In this document: positions 9,432 to 18,100 of the stretch, piece after piece
Layout: every line of letters starts with the position of its first letter
Position numbering within the stretch: position 1 is the first letter of the stretch
Source: Zunongwangia atlantica 22II14-10F7
GTDB lineage: Bacteria; Bacteroidota; Bacteroidia; Flavobacteriales; Flavobacteriaceae
DNA length: 52,589 nucleotides
Direction of reading: 5' to 3'
Assembly (NCBI RefSeq): GCF_002094855.1
Contig: NZ_ARYN01000022.1
Coordinates: 1 to 52,589, forward strand
Program-made: the position numbers and the translations under genes
The notes under the pieces: model-generated
The model's database searches: none
Seen by the model: only the letters and a program-made list of their open reading frames with translations
What the model was told of the DNA's origin: nothing

Positions 9432-11564
9432 ATGATGAACGACGAAAAAAAAGAAACAGGAAAAACAAAAGATCTTAAGGCCAACACTAAAGATGCATCG
9501 GGCAAAACGATGACCACCAACCAGGGAGTCAAGGTGAACGATACCAATAATTCTTTGAAAGCCGGGGAGCGTGGATCATCATTATTAGAAGATTTTATTT
9601 TAAGAGAAAAAATTACACATTTTGACCATGAGCGAATTCCAGAACGTATCGTTCATGCCAGAGGAAGTGGTGCGCATGGTGTGTTTGAATTATACGAAAG
9701 CCTTGAGGCCTATACCAAAGCGGGTATATTTACCGATACTAATCGAAAAACGCCGGTCTTTGTTCGATTTTCAACAGTAGCCGGGAATAAAGGATCTGCC
9801 GATCTGGCCAGGGATGTTCGTGGTTTTGCAACAAAATTTTATACCGAAGAAGGTATTTTCGATTTGGTTGGGAATAATATGCCTATCTTCTTTATTCAGG
9901 ATGCCATGAAATTTCCGGATTTAATTCATGCAGTAAAACCAGAACCGGATCGTGATATTCCACAGGCCGCCTCAGCACACGATACCTTTTATGATTTTGT
10001 GTCTCATACTACTGAAACACTACACAATCATATATGGGTGATGAGTGATCGTGCTATTCCCAGAAGTTTTAGAATGATGGAAGGTTTTGGAATTCACACC
10101 TTTCGATTAGTAAATGCCGAAGGAAAGTCACATTTCGTAAAATTTCACTGGAAGCCTTTATTAGGAACGCACTCTATTACCTGGGATGAAGCGGTAAAAA
10201 TTCACGGTGCAGATACCGATTTTCATCGTAGAGATTTATGGGAAGCTATCGATGCCGGTCAATTTCCTGAATGGGAGTTAGGGCTACAAATTATTCCTGA
10301 AGAGGATGAGCACAAATTCGATTTTGATATTTTAGATCCTACCAAGCTTATTCCTGAAGAAATGGTTCCGGTACAGCGTGTTGGAAAGATGACATTAAAT
10401 CGAAATCCTGATAATTTCTTTGCAGAAACAGAACAGGTGGCCTTTCATCCGGGACATGTGGTTCCAGGGATTGATTTTACCAATGATCCACTATTACAAG
10501 GAAGATTGTTTAGCTACACCGATACGCAACTCTCACGCTTAGGAAGTCCTAATTTTCATGAAATCCCTATCAACCGTCCTATAAATGAAACGCATAATAA
10601 TCAACGAGATGCCCATATGCGAATGACGGTAGACAAAGGTAAAACTGCCTATTTCCCAAATTCTATTGGCGGCGGATGCCCTCACCTGGCAAAAATGGCT
10701 CAGGGAGGATTCACTTCTTACGAAGAACGCATTGATGCCAAAAAGATTAGAGGTAGAAGTACCAGTTTTAGTGATCATTATTCGCAACCGGCATTGTTTT
10801 ATCGTAGTCTTACCGATTGGGAACAGCAACATGTGGCTGATGCCTATACATTTGAACTGGGAAAATGTTCTTATGATCATATTAAAAAGCGTATGCTTTA
10901 TGTAATCAACCAGATTGATAAAGATCTGGCAACCAAGGTTGCTAATGGTTTGGGGATGCAGGTTCCTAAAGATATTGATCAACCCGTGAATCAAGCTATT
11001 GGAGCAGATGCAAACGTAGAAGATCATCAGCCAGGACCTAAAAAAGAATATCTTGATCGATCAAATGCATTAAGTTTAACGCATTTAAAATCAGATAGTA
11101 TCGCCACCAGAAAAATTGCTTTTCTAGTGGGAGATGGCTTTGATGGAGAACAGGTGATGAAAATGAAAAAAGCATTAACTGAAGAAAATGCGATGGTACA
11201 TTTAGTGGCTACCCATGGCGGAACGGTTAAATGTGATCATGATAAAGACCACGAGGTTGACGCCGCACTACTTACTACTGAGAGTGTTCTCTATGATGCG
11301 GTATATGTACCTGGAGGGAGTAAAAGTATTGAAGCATTACTAAACGCTCCAAAATCAATTAAGTTTATCAATGAAACCTTGAAGCATTGTAAAGCAGTAG
11401 CTGCCGAGCAGGGAGCCGCCGATCTATTGGATAAAACAGCGATTTCTATGTTTAAAGGTGATAAAGCCATCTTAATAGGAAAAGATCCTGATGCTTTTAT
11501 AGCACAAATTGCAGCACATCGTAACTGGGTACGTCAACCAGAGGCAATGAAGATTCCTGTATAA
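9432..11564 (+). CDS. katE: Monofunctional haem catalase, large-subunit HPII type
   Basis: A 710-residue clade-2 catalase breaking down hydrogen peroxide in the cytosol. The catalytic His is in VHARGSGAHG (His75) and the distal Asn is in LVGNNMPIFFIQDAMKFPD. The proximal haem-ligand Tyr is in RLFSYTDTQLSRLG (Tyr362). The last ~150 residues (from KIAFLVGDGFDG) form the class-I glutamine-amidotransferase-like domain that defines the HPII type. The lysine-rich N-terminal tail is typical. The reading frame extends upstream to a TTG at 9381, but tandem ATGs at 9432/9435 are the better start. It converges with the channel gene on a shared terminator. Confidence 0.95.
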   Translation: MMNDEKKETGKTKDLKANTKDASGKTMTTNQGVKVNDTNNSLKAGERGSSLLEDFILREKITHFDHERIPERIVHARGSGAHGVFELYESLEAYTKAGIFTDTNRKTPVFVRFSTVAGNKGSADLARDVRGFATKFYTEEGIFDLVGNNMPIFFIQDAMKFPDLIHAVKPEPDRDIPQAASAHDTFYDFVSHTTETLHNHIWVMSDRAIPRSFRMMEGFGIHTFRLVNAEGKSHFVKFHWKPLLGTHSITWDEAVKIHGADTDFHRRDLWEAIDAGQFPEWELGLQIIPEEDEHKFDFDILDPTKLIPEEMVPVQRVGKMTLNRNPDNFFAETEQVAFHPGHVVPGIDFTNDPLLQGRLFSYTDTQLSRLGSPNFHEIPINRPINETHNNQRDAHMRMTVDKGKTAYFPNSIGGGCPHLAKMAQGGFTSYEERIDAKKIRGRSTSFSDHYSQPALFYRSLTDWEQQHVADAYTFELGKCSYDHIKKRMLYVINQIDKDLATKVANGLGMQVPKDIDQPVNQAIGADANVEDHQPGPKKEYLDRSNALSLTHLKSDSIATRKIAFLVGDGFDGEQVMKMKKALTEENAMVHLVATHGGTVKCDHDKDHEVDAALLTTESVLYDAVYVPGGSKSIEALLNAPKSIKFINETLKHCKAVAAEQGAADLLDKTAISMFKGDKAILIGKDPDAFIAQIAAHRNWVRQPEAMKIPV

Positions 11565-11597
11565 AGTTTAGTTTTTTAGTGCAATAGTGTTAGAAGA

Positions 11598-11624
11598 AAA
11601 GGCCGTATCATTGATACGGCCTTT
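11598..11624. terminator. Bidirectional terminator between catalase and channel genes
   Basis: A perfect 13-bp inverted repeat (AAAGGCCGTATCA at 11598-11610 with its complement at 11612-11624) has T-rich flanks on both sides. It lies between two converging genes ending at 11564 and 11648. Confidence 0.85.
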
Positions 11625-11647
11625 GTTTTGTAATATTATGCTGGTAA

Positions 11648-12640
11648 TTATTCTTCTTTCTGAATGTCTTCCCATCGCCATCCATCGTTTTCAACAAGTT
11701 TTTGAAAGATCTTTCTTCCACGGTTTTCGAATGAAACTTCTTTATTAGCGTCGATAAAATTATGCGATACTAAAAGATTCGTTTTAATAGAAGAAATTAG
11801 ATCATCTTTCTGTTTATCCGTACCAGTAATCTGAGTGATTACCTTAAAATAATTATCGAAGGCAACTTTTAAAGATCTAAGTTCACTTTCTTTTGGTTGA
11901 TGTTCTTCTTTTACTAAATGTTCTAATATTACTAAGCATTCGTGAATTTTAGAAAGTTCTAAAATAATATTGTATGATCGATCACTATTATGGAAATAGT
12001 GTATTACGGGATAAGCTTTATGATTTTGTGTATGTTTAATTAGCGCTAAACTTAATTCTGAAGCATTAGCGGTTAAACCTTGATAATGTCTACCATCGTA
12101 GGAGTTAATGATCATTTCCTGTGGATTACCACCATATCCGCTTATTTGGACCGCTAATTTCTGCTGTTCGATAACTGCTTGTAAAAGCGGAACAAAATAG
12201 GTGACAGACATTGTTAGAAGAACAAGACCAGTAAAAGAAAAAATATTAGTGATTATACGCCAAAAATCTGTGCCTGGAATATATTCTCCACTTCCCAAAG
12301 TAGAAAGTGTATAGCCTGCAAAATATAATTTTTCGATTCCCTGTATCGGAGTTTTATCAGAACTGCTTATTATACTTTCTGGATCTGCAATTAAAATTAG
12401 AGAAAGACTTGTCCATAATAATGCTACCCAAAAAATAATTATCCCTGTTAAGATTAGATATCCAGTTTTACCTAGTAGTTTTGAATTTCCGTTTTTACCA
12501 GAAATTAGAAAACTTATTTTCCATAGCAGTTTAGAGAAGTTGTTGGTCAAAAAACCACCGCCTTCCATGGATAAGGTGGTTTTTAAAATATCGTTAACCG
12601 TGAAAATATATAATATGGCACCCAGGGCAAAAAATAGCAT
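11648..12640 (-). CDS. Two-TM pore-loop ion channel with atypical filter
   Basis: A 330-residue membrane protein. It has an N-terminal hydrophobic helix (about 1-18), a helix at about 60-85, a pore-like segment (YFAGYTLSTLGSGEYIPG, about 107-123) and another helix at about 128-153. A cytosolic ~175-residue C-terminal domain follows. The layout matches Ion_trans_2-type potassium channels, but the filter reads TLGSGE (114-119) rather than TVGYG or TxGFG, so ion selectivity is uncertain. No RCK/TrkA motif is evident in the tail. It is a single gene converging on the catalase gene. Confidence 0.65.
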   Translation of the reverse strand: MLFFALGAILYIFTVNDILKTTLSMEGGGFLTNNFSKLLWKISFLISGKNGNSKLLGKTGYLILTGIIIFWVALLWTSLSLILIADPESIISSSDKTPIQGIEKLYFAGYTLSTLGSGEYIPGTDFWRIITNIFSFTGLVLLTMSVTYFVPLLQAVIEQQKLAVQISGYGGNPQEMIINSYDGRHYQGLTANASELSLALIKHTQNHKAYPVIHYFHNSDRSYNIILELSKIHECLVILEHLVKEEHQPKESELRSLKVAFDNYFKVITQITGTDKQKDDLISSIKTNLLVSHNFIDANKEVSFENRGRKIFQKLVENDGWRWEDIQKEE

Positions 12641-12719
12641 TCGTTCAAGTTTATTTTAAAGATAAAAGATTTGATATCTAGTTGAAATTTATTCAGGCGA
12701 AAAGCCATTCTTTTAAGTC

Positions 12720-12887
12720 TTATTTAGCAAATAAAGTGCAATACCATTCATCTTCTTTTAATTGAAATAATTTCTCGTCTAAGTTTTCATTTAATTCGAA
12801 CCTTATATATCTTGTGGAAAAGCTAAAATTCTCGTTAACTGCTGACTTAAAAAGAGTTAATACGTAACCTTCCGCAGATCTGTAAGC
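12720..12887 (-). pseudogene. Possible gene remnant (~52 residues, no start)
   Basis: An open leftward frame reading roughly SAEGYVLTLF ... FELNENLDEKLF ... DEWYCTLFAK and ending in a stop has protein-like composition but no ATG, GTG or TTG start. It looks like the C-terminal end of a lost gene. The product is not recognised, and chance openness cannot be excluded. Confidence 0.25.
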
Positions 12888-12912
12888 TTAATTTTGTAAA
12901 AAATAATCGAGA

Positions 12913-13599
12913 ATGATAGAATTTTGGGACATACCTAAATTATTTGTAGCCTTTTTTATAATACTTCCTGTGGTTTCCTTAGTACACGAAATTGGCCATC
13001 TTTTGATAGCCAAGATTCTGGGCGCAAAACAGGTGAAAATAATTATAGGCTCTGGTAAAATAATTTTTAATGCGCGGTTTTTCGAAATAAGAAAATATTA
13101 TTTCTACTATGGTTATTGTTACTTCGAAAATATCGAAGACAAAAGTAGATGGAGAAATTTGTTGATTTATTCTGGTGGGATTATCGCAAATATTCTTTCT
13201 AGTTTTGTGTTGATTTATTTAGTTTCAAACCAGATCATTGTAGAAACAATTTTCACCTATCAATTCCTATATTTCTCTTTGTATTATGTGTTTTTCGCTT
13301 TATTGCCTATGAGTTATCCCGACGGGAATTACAGCGACGGTAAAATAATATATTATTTATTGAAGAGAAATCATCAATTACTGCAACAAAAGCAGTTTCA
13401 ACTTTATTATAATCAGGAAGAAAAAACCTGGGTGCTATCTTCTGAAAATAAAGATAAGGCTGAATTTAAACATATCGATGACTATGATGAGGCATATCAG
13501 AAAGCTGTGAACCACGCAAGAGCCTCTAGACCCAGCAAGTTAGAAGTGATAAAGGAAAATACAAGTCATTTTGAAATTTTTCCTCGTAACCCAATTTGA
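12913..13599 (+). CDS. M50-like site-2-protease family protein with C-terminal DUF2188-like domain
   Basis: A 228-residue membrane protein. Residues 5-40 form a hydrophobic helix bearing the zinc-binding HExxH motif as HEIGH (25-29). Two to three further helices lie at about 80-135. The second-metal motif of M50 peptidases (NxxPxxxLDG) is only vaguely echoed by LLPMSYPDGNYSDGK (about 132-146), so catalytic competence is uncertain. The soluble tail (about 168-228), with EKTWVLSSENKDKAEF and DEAYQKAVNHARA, resembles DUF2188, a small stand-alone stress-associated domain. It converges with the unknown-family gene on a shared terminator. Confidence 0.6.
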   Translation: MIEFWDIPKLFVAFFIILPVVSLVHEIGHLLIAKILGAKQVKIIIGSGKIIFNARFFEIRKYYFYYGYCYFENIEDKSRWRNLLIYSGGIIANILSSFVLIYLVSNQIIVETIFTYQFLYFSLYYVFFALLPMSYPDGNYSDGKIIYYLLKRNHQLLQQKQFQLYYNQEEKTWVLSSENKDKAEFKHIDDYDEAYQKAVNHARASRPSKLEVIKENTSHFEIFPRNPI

Positions 13600-13609
13600 T
13601 AGCTATAAA

Positions 13610-13647
13610 AAATCCCTGTTATTAACTAATTTCAATAACAGGGATTT
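13610..13647. terminator. Bidirectional terminator
   Basis: A perfect 14-bp inverted repeat (13610-13623 with 13634-13647; core ATCCCTGTTATT) has a ten-base loop and A/T tracts. It lies between converging genes ending at 13599 and 13674. Confidence 0.8.
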
Positions 13648-13673
13648 ATGATTATTTATATTTTTCAAGCCCA

Positions 13674-14393
13674 TTAACGAAGCAAAACTGTATTTTGAAA
13701 CTTTCTAAGTTCAGCTATATTTTGCTTCAATTCGATATTAATAGATTCTAATTTTTGCCTCTTACTTTTTATTGCGCACTGTACTAGTTTAGCGCTTATG
13801 GCCTCCGCCAATTTGTTCTCAAGGTACATCGCTTTGTTTAAAACATAGTTTCTGCCTTTTTTCTGCAGGAAGTGTAAGCGATCGGCAAGTGCTTTTTCAT
13901 CGGTTTTTCGATGTAATATGGATCTATTGAAGGTTTTATTCAGATCTTCAATGGTATATAGCGCCAGAGTTTTATGATTTTCGAATAGTCTTTTAAAAAT
14001 CATTCTCTTTGAGGCTTTTTTTGCTTCTTCAAAAAACAAAATGTTTTCTTCGAGCTGATTATAGATCGAGTTTAAACTATTTACTTTTTCTGACGGTTCA
14101 ATTTTTTTCAGAATTAAAAACTCAGGGTAGGGGAGTTTATAAAAATATTTGATACAAACTTTTCCATTTCCCGGAATAATTTCGGAAACAAAATCACCAT
14201 TTTCTGAATTAAAACTACCTTCCTCAGTTAAATAAACTCTAGAGATTATTGCTTTTTTAAGATCATATAATTTTTTTGTTTCTTGTTCATTCAATTCGAA
14301 TTTAGAATTTATCTTATGTAAGCAATCAGATATACTTATTTCCTGAGTGTTGCTTACTTTTTTACCGTTCTCATTTCTTTCTTTCATCATCAT
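13674..14393 (-). CDS. Uncharacterised family protein, copy 1
   Basis: A 239-residue soluble protein with no signal or membrane segment that I do not recognise. It is paralogous to the product of 20677-21411. Shared features are KINSKFELNEQETKKLYDLK at the start, a glycine-containing segment EEGSFNSENGDFVSE, a KYFYKLPYPEFLIL strand, then a long basic, probably helical or coiled C-terminal half (about 100-235). The start shares an AAAGACCA leader with copy 2. It is a single gene ending on a terminator. A third copy is cut by the IS at 22624. Three copies within 9 kb suggest local duplication. Function unknown. Confidence 0.6.
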   Translation of the reverse strand: MMMKERNENGKKVSNTQEISISDCLHKINSKFELNEQETKKLYDLKKAIISRVYLTEEGSFNSENGDFVSEIIPGNGKVCIKYFYKLPYPEFLILKKIEPSEKVNSLNSIYNQLEENILFFEEAKKASKRMIFKRLFENHKTLALYTIEDLNKTFNRSILHRKTDEKALADRLHFLQKKGRNYVLNKAMYLENKLAEAISAKLVQCAIKSKRQKLESINIELKQNIAELRKFQNTVLLR

Positions 14394-14558
14394 TCTGGTC
14401 TTTAAGTTTTAATAATTTGATTTCTATTCGTTATCCCATAAAATTTATTGATTTTATCAAAATACGCAGCTTTATTAACGCAAAACAAGATAGTTATAAC
14501 AATCTGTTGTTTAGTTGGTTAAAGTATTATAACTTGGTGAAACCAAATCTAACCTACC

Positions 14559-14738
14559 ATGAAATTAATTAATAGCTCTAAACAGAAGCTCTTAATAGCT
14601 TTTCTTATTTTAAGTTATGCTATTGCTATGGCTTCTACGATTCAAATCTTGCCAGGGGTACTAACAATTCCGTTTTTCGCTATTGGTTCTTTTTTGATTT
14701 TAATCTTATTTTTTCGATTTTTAATACGCCTTAGGTAA
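14559..14738 (+). CDS. Small membrane protein (59 residues)
   Basis: A short open frame MKLINSSKQKLLIAF...FRFLIRLR has two predicted transmembrane stretches (about 11-28 and 34-55) and basic ends, typical of small two-helix membrane proteins. ATG at 14559, stop at 14736-14738. It diverges from copy 1 of the unknown family and converges with the DUF1989 gene. Function unknown. Confidence 0.45.
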   Translation: MKLINSSKQKLLIAFLILSYAIAMASTIQILPGVLTIPFFAIGSFLILILFFRFLIRLR

Positions 14739-14747
14739 CATTCTTAA

Positions 14748-15335
14748 TTACGGGAGTTCCTTAAAGATTTCATATTGAATTTCTTTAAAACTACCGCCGT
14801 TGCTATCCTCTGCAGAGCAAGCTGTCAGACCTACGATCAAATCCATTTTAGCTTCAAAAAGCACGTAGTCTTCAGGAGTATTAAAAGGTGGATCTACGAT
14901 TATTTTACCATTTTTTTCAAATTGAACATTCATAAAAATATTGAAGGCTGTTGGAATTTCATCCGGCTCGATATCGAATTTTGCTAAATTAGTATATAAA
15001 TTTTCGAAACAGCTGGGGTGATAATCTTCCTTATTATACATAATTTTAAAGGTCTCGGGACTACAAGGCGCCAGTAAAAAGTCGTTACGCCCATTAGTGT
15101 CTTCGATGATCTTCATCATTTTGTTACTACGATTGCTCCAAAGAAAGTTGTCCTTGCTAATTAGGATGGACTCTTCAAAATCTAAGGTTTTTCCGCTTGA
15201 TATTTTTTCTCTTTTATCGTTTTTATTAAATAGTACCATATCACTTACTTGCTGTCCTTTAGGGCCGCTTACTTTTAGATATTCCCCTTGTTTTAGGATA
15301 AAACCTACTCCAGATTGTTTTGAAATCGTCTGCAT
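14748..15335 (-). CDS. DUF1989 / urea carboxylase-associated family protein
   Basis: A 195-residue cytosolic protein of the DUF1989 family, recognised by VSGPKGQQVSDMVLFN, LLAPCSPETF, HPSCFENL, FNIFMNV and VGLTACSAED. Family members occur next to urea amidolyase and guanidine-metabolism genes, and some may bind metal through conserved Cys/Asp/His residues; the reaction is not settled. It lies nine bases downstream of the GntA-like gene on the same strand, so they form an operon. This pairing suggests a joint role in N-oxygenated guanidine or amine chemistry (inference). Confidence 0.75.
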   Translation of the reverse strand: MQTISKQSGVGFILKQGEYLKVSGPKGQQVSDMVLFNKNDKREKISSGKTLDFEESILISKDNFLWSNRSNKMMKIIEDTNGRNDFLLAPCSPETFKIMYNKEDYHPSCFENLYTNLAKFDIEPDEIPTAFNIFMNVQFEKNGKIIVDPPFNTPEDYVLFEAKMDLIVGLTACSAEDSNGGSFKEIQYEIFKELP

Positions 15336-15344
15336 AATTAAATT

Positions 15345-16052
15345 TTAGTGTTTAAAAGGACATTCCCATTTTTCAGAAACCTTACGACCACTGTATTGAC
15401 GAGCTTCACTATGAGCTCCAAAATCTTCAAGCATAGGATTAATGCTTCCTGATTTTTTCTTATCCCGTTTACGAATAGTGTTTCGAACACGTTCGAAGGT
15501 TCCCATGGTACGTAATTTTTCAAATTGCCAATGTAAATTAAAGGCCAGTGCAACATATGGACTTTGTCTTGCCTTACGGGAGCTATTAGGATGTAATCCT
15601 ACAATATAAAAAGCTTTACCAGCAATACTAAAACTAAAATTTTTATCAGTAGGATTACTGGTTACACTAGGGTTCCAGTCATATTCATCAATGGTATTTA
15701 ATTGATTGAGTTGCACCCATAACTGCTCCTCAAATTGAAGTTCATTGTATTTTAGACTTGTTGGAAAAACAGCTATGAAAGTTTCGAATTGATTAGAATT
15801 AAAATCATAATTTTCAATATAGGTCTTCAGATCTTTATAGAGCTGTTTACTTTGTTCAAGGTTTCCAAGGTTTTTATACACCTTTAAGCGAATATTATCC
15901 ATGCTGAAAACCGTCTTAGCCATTATGCAAGGATGATCTTTGCTTACTATAAATTCCTGAAATGATTGATAAATTTGATCAATGTTCAGTGGATTTTCAG
16001 TATCTGGATAAATGGGATCTTGCAGGTCGGATTTGTGGTTGGTTGTTATCAT
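15345..16052 (-). CDS. YqcI/YcgG family, GntA-like haem-dependent N-hydroxylase
   Basis: A 235-residue cytosolic protein of the YqcI/YcgG family. Hallmarks are FIVSKDHPCIMAKTVF (about 33-48), FPTSLKYNELQFEEQLW, AFYIVGLHPNSSRKARQ, NLHWQFEKLR and the C-terminal WECPFKH. Members such as GntA of guanitoxin biosynthesis are haem-dependent enzymes that hydroxylate guanidine or amine nitrogens. The substrate here is unknown. It is the first gene of a two-gene operon with DUF1989. The start at 16052 places the family N terminus correctly. Confidence 0.75.
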   Translation of the reverse strand: MITTNHKSDLQDPIYPDTENPLNIDQIYQSFQEFIVSKDHPCIMAKTVFSMDNIRLKVYKNLGNLEQSKQLYKDLKTYIENYDFNSNQFETFIAVFPTSLKYNELQFEEQLWVQLNQLNTIDEYDWNPSVTSNPTDKNFSFSIAGKAFYIVGLHPNSSRKARQSPYVALAFNLHWQFEKLRTMGTFERVRNTIRKRDKKKSGSINPMLEDFGAHSEARQYSGRKVSEKWECPFKH

Positions 16053-16342
16053 TTTTGATTTCTTTTTATTCTAAATTAGGGCGAAGAAGTGCCGCTAGAA
16101 AATGTATTAAGAACAGTTTAAATACTCTTTATATGCGGTTTAACACATATGTTGCATTATTATTCATAGTGATAGTAATAGCATTCATAAATGCTAATTT
16201 TACTTCATAATTATTCTAATTTAACAATTGACTTTAATGGAATCTTTAGAAATCAGCAATATTCTTTTAAATATATGTCAATTTTGAAGTTTTTAACCTT
16301 AGCCTGATTATTCCTGTTTTAACTTAGAGTAAAAATTTAATT

Positions 16343-17212
16343 ATGAAAGATCCAAGAACAAAATATCCACAACCACCTTTCGAGACTCCTTTACAAAATG
16401 AGCCTGGTGATGAATATCAAATGAATCCACTTCCTGATTACGGCGAGGATACTTATAGAGCAAACAATAAACTAAAAGATAAAGTGGCTATCATCACAGG
16501 AGGAGATTCAGGTATTGGTCGAGCTGTTACCTACGCTTTTGCTCTCGAAGGAGCTAAGGTGGTTATTTCTTATTTAAATGAACATCAAGATGCCGAAGAA
16601 ACTGCAAAAGTAATCAAAAGTAAAAATGGGGAAGTGCTTTTAATTGATGGCGATATTCAGGAAGAAAAACATTGTATTCATATTATAGAGAAAACTCTGG
16701 ATACTTATGGCCAGATAGATGTAATCGTAAATAATGCAGCCTTTCAGATGTCAAGAACCAGCCTGCAGGAAATATCAGCAGAGGAATGGGATAAGACGTT
16801 TAGAACTAATATCCATGCTCCTTTTTACCTTTGTAAAGCAGCAGAACCACATTTAAAGCCAGGAAGTAATATTATCAATACAACTTCCGTAAATGCTTAT
16901 AGCCCTAGTGATAATTTGGTTCCCTATGCAGCAACCAAAGGAGCCATTAAAAACTTTACCGCAAGTATGGCACAGCTATGGGCGGATAAGGGAATACGAG
17001 TGAATGCTGTAGCCCCTGGACCAATATGGACACCACTCATTCCGGCAACTATGCCTGAAGAAAAGGTTAAAAACTTTGGTAAGCAAACACCTCTGGAGCG
17101 CCCAGGACAACCTGCAGAGTTAGCTCCGGCATATGTTATGCTGGCTTCAGAAGATAGTAGCTACACTTCGGGAGCAACAATTGAGATTACCGGCGGTCGT
17201 TATACCCTATAA
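16343..17212 (+). CDS. SDR oxidoreductase, general-stress (YhdG/ribitol-dehydrogenase) type
   Basis: A 289-residue classical short-chain dehydrogenase with the N-terminal extension KDPRTKYPQPPFETPLQ typical of the stress-induced subgroup. It has a nucleotide-binding TGGDSGIG (52-59), NNAA (about residue 130) and a catalytic YxxxK in YAATK (Tyr195, Lys199). It ends with SSYTSGATIEITGG. These enzymes are soluble and their substrates are usually unknown. It converges tightly (three bases) on the next gene. Confidence 0.85.
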   Translation: MKDPRTKYPQPPFETPLQNEPGDEYQMNPLPDYGEDTYRANNKLKDKVAIITGGDSGIGRAVTYAFALEGAKVVISYLNEHQDAEETAKVIKSKNGEVLLIDGDIQEEKHCIHIIEKTLDTYGQIDVIVNNAAFQMSRTSLQEISAEEWDKTFRTNIHAPFYLCKAAEPHLKPGSNIINTTSVNAYSPSDNLVPYAATKGAIKNFTASMAQLWADKGIRVNAVAPGPIWTPLIPATMPEEKVKNFGKQTPLERPGQPAELAPAYVMLASEDSSYTSGATIEITGGRYTL

Positions 17213-17215
17213 GAT

Positions 17216-17800
17216 TTAAAAAGGGCTTTTATCAAGACATTCCTTAAAACATTGGAAGATATGTTGTAAAATGGACTGATCCTCTAACTCAAAAGGTGAT
17301 TTTTTTAATGGCATACCGGGTTGATAATAGCACCAACCTACGACAGAATGTGATGATAATTTTTCTAGATCCATTTCATTGAAATTTAATTCGCATTGGT
17401 AATAACTAATATTGTATTTATCCTTTCTTTTTGGAGTATTCTCGATGAGAAAGGAAAGCCCGGTATTGTCTTTAAAGAACAACGAGAACATATCTCCATT
17501 CTTTATTTCTATATGATCGGTAAAAAAACGTAGTAATAATTGATTATGTCCTTGTCGCGATCGTATTCCTAACCCGAAATGCTTACCTGCAAGCTCATCA
17601 TAAAACCAGTAGGTCTGATCCATATACCCCACTGTTTTTAGAAATTCAATTTGATCATATTCTTTCAGAGATTCAATATATATCTGAGTATCATTGTTAA
17701 AGTGATAGATTAGATCTGTATCTATGATTTCTTTACGCTCCAGTACCGGACTGTTTACTTTTGTAAATCTCCATAGGTTCTTTAAAAACGGAAAATTCAT
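17216..17800 (-). CDS. Hypothetical protein (194 residues)
   Basis: Not recognised. A soluble acidic/aromatic protein without signal peptide or membrane helix. It has several beta-strand-like stretches (TYWFYDELAGKHFGLGIRSR, LLLRFFTDHIEIKNGDMFSL) and a C-terminal QHIFQCFKECLDKSPF. It converges on the SDR gene with only three bases between stop codons. Its start at 17800 faces the phosphoketolase promoter region. Function unknown. Confidence 0.5.
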   Translation of the reverse strand: MNFPFLKNLWRFTKVNSPVLERKEIIDTDLIYHFNNDTQIYIESLKEYDQIEFLKTVGYMDQTYWFYDELAGKHFGLGIRSRQGHNQLLLRFFTDHIEIKNGDMFSLFFKDNTGLSFLIENTPKRKDKYNISYYQCELNFNEMDLEKLSSHSVVGWCYYQPGMPLKKSPFELEDQSILQHIFQCFKECLDKSPF

Positions 17801-18100
17801 AAATAGTGGCTAGATTAGATAGATTAATTTTTATTTAACTATTAATTAATTTCACTTTCATAAACTAAAGTTAATCAAAAATATTTTTAGTTTTTATTTA
17901 ATAAAAAATTATAAATTCATAGAAAAGTCGGCATAATACTTAGAAAAAAAATGAATAACTGTTTTAATAACAGTTAGCGTCTTACCTATGGGAGATATCG
18001 TCTTTTTCTTTATTTTACTAAATTTTACTAATGACTTTTAATGATATGTTTTTAGAACATTTTTCCCTTCTTAAATTTATTTCCAATTCCAACTCCAACT
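17801..18100. other. AT-rich divergent intergenic region before phosphoketolase
   Basis: About 300 bases, strongly AT-rich, between the divergent genes starting at 17800 and 18101. It must hold both promoters. No site matched the Bacteroidota consensus well enough to mark. Confidence 0.4.

Noticed and set aside
10539-11027. 162-codon leftward frame inside the catalase gene
   Set aside because: A shadow of the strongly supported catalase reading frame.
15962-16210. Rightward frame over the start of the GntA-like gene
   Set aside because: It is antisense to a well-supported gene start with no family signal; the hydrophobic tail comes from AT-rich intergenic DNA.
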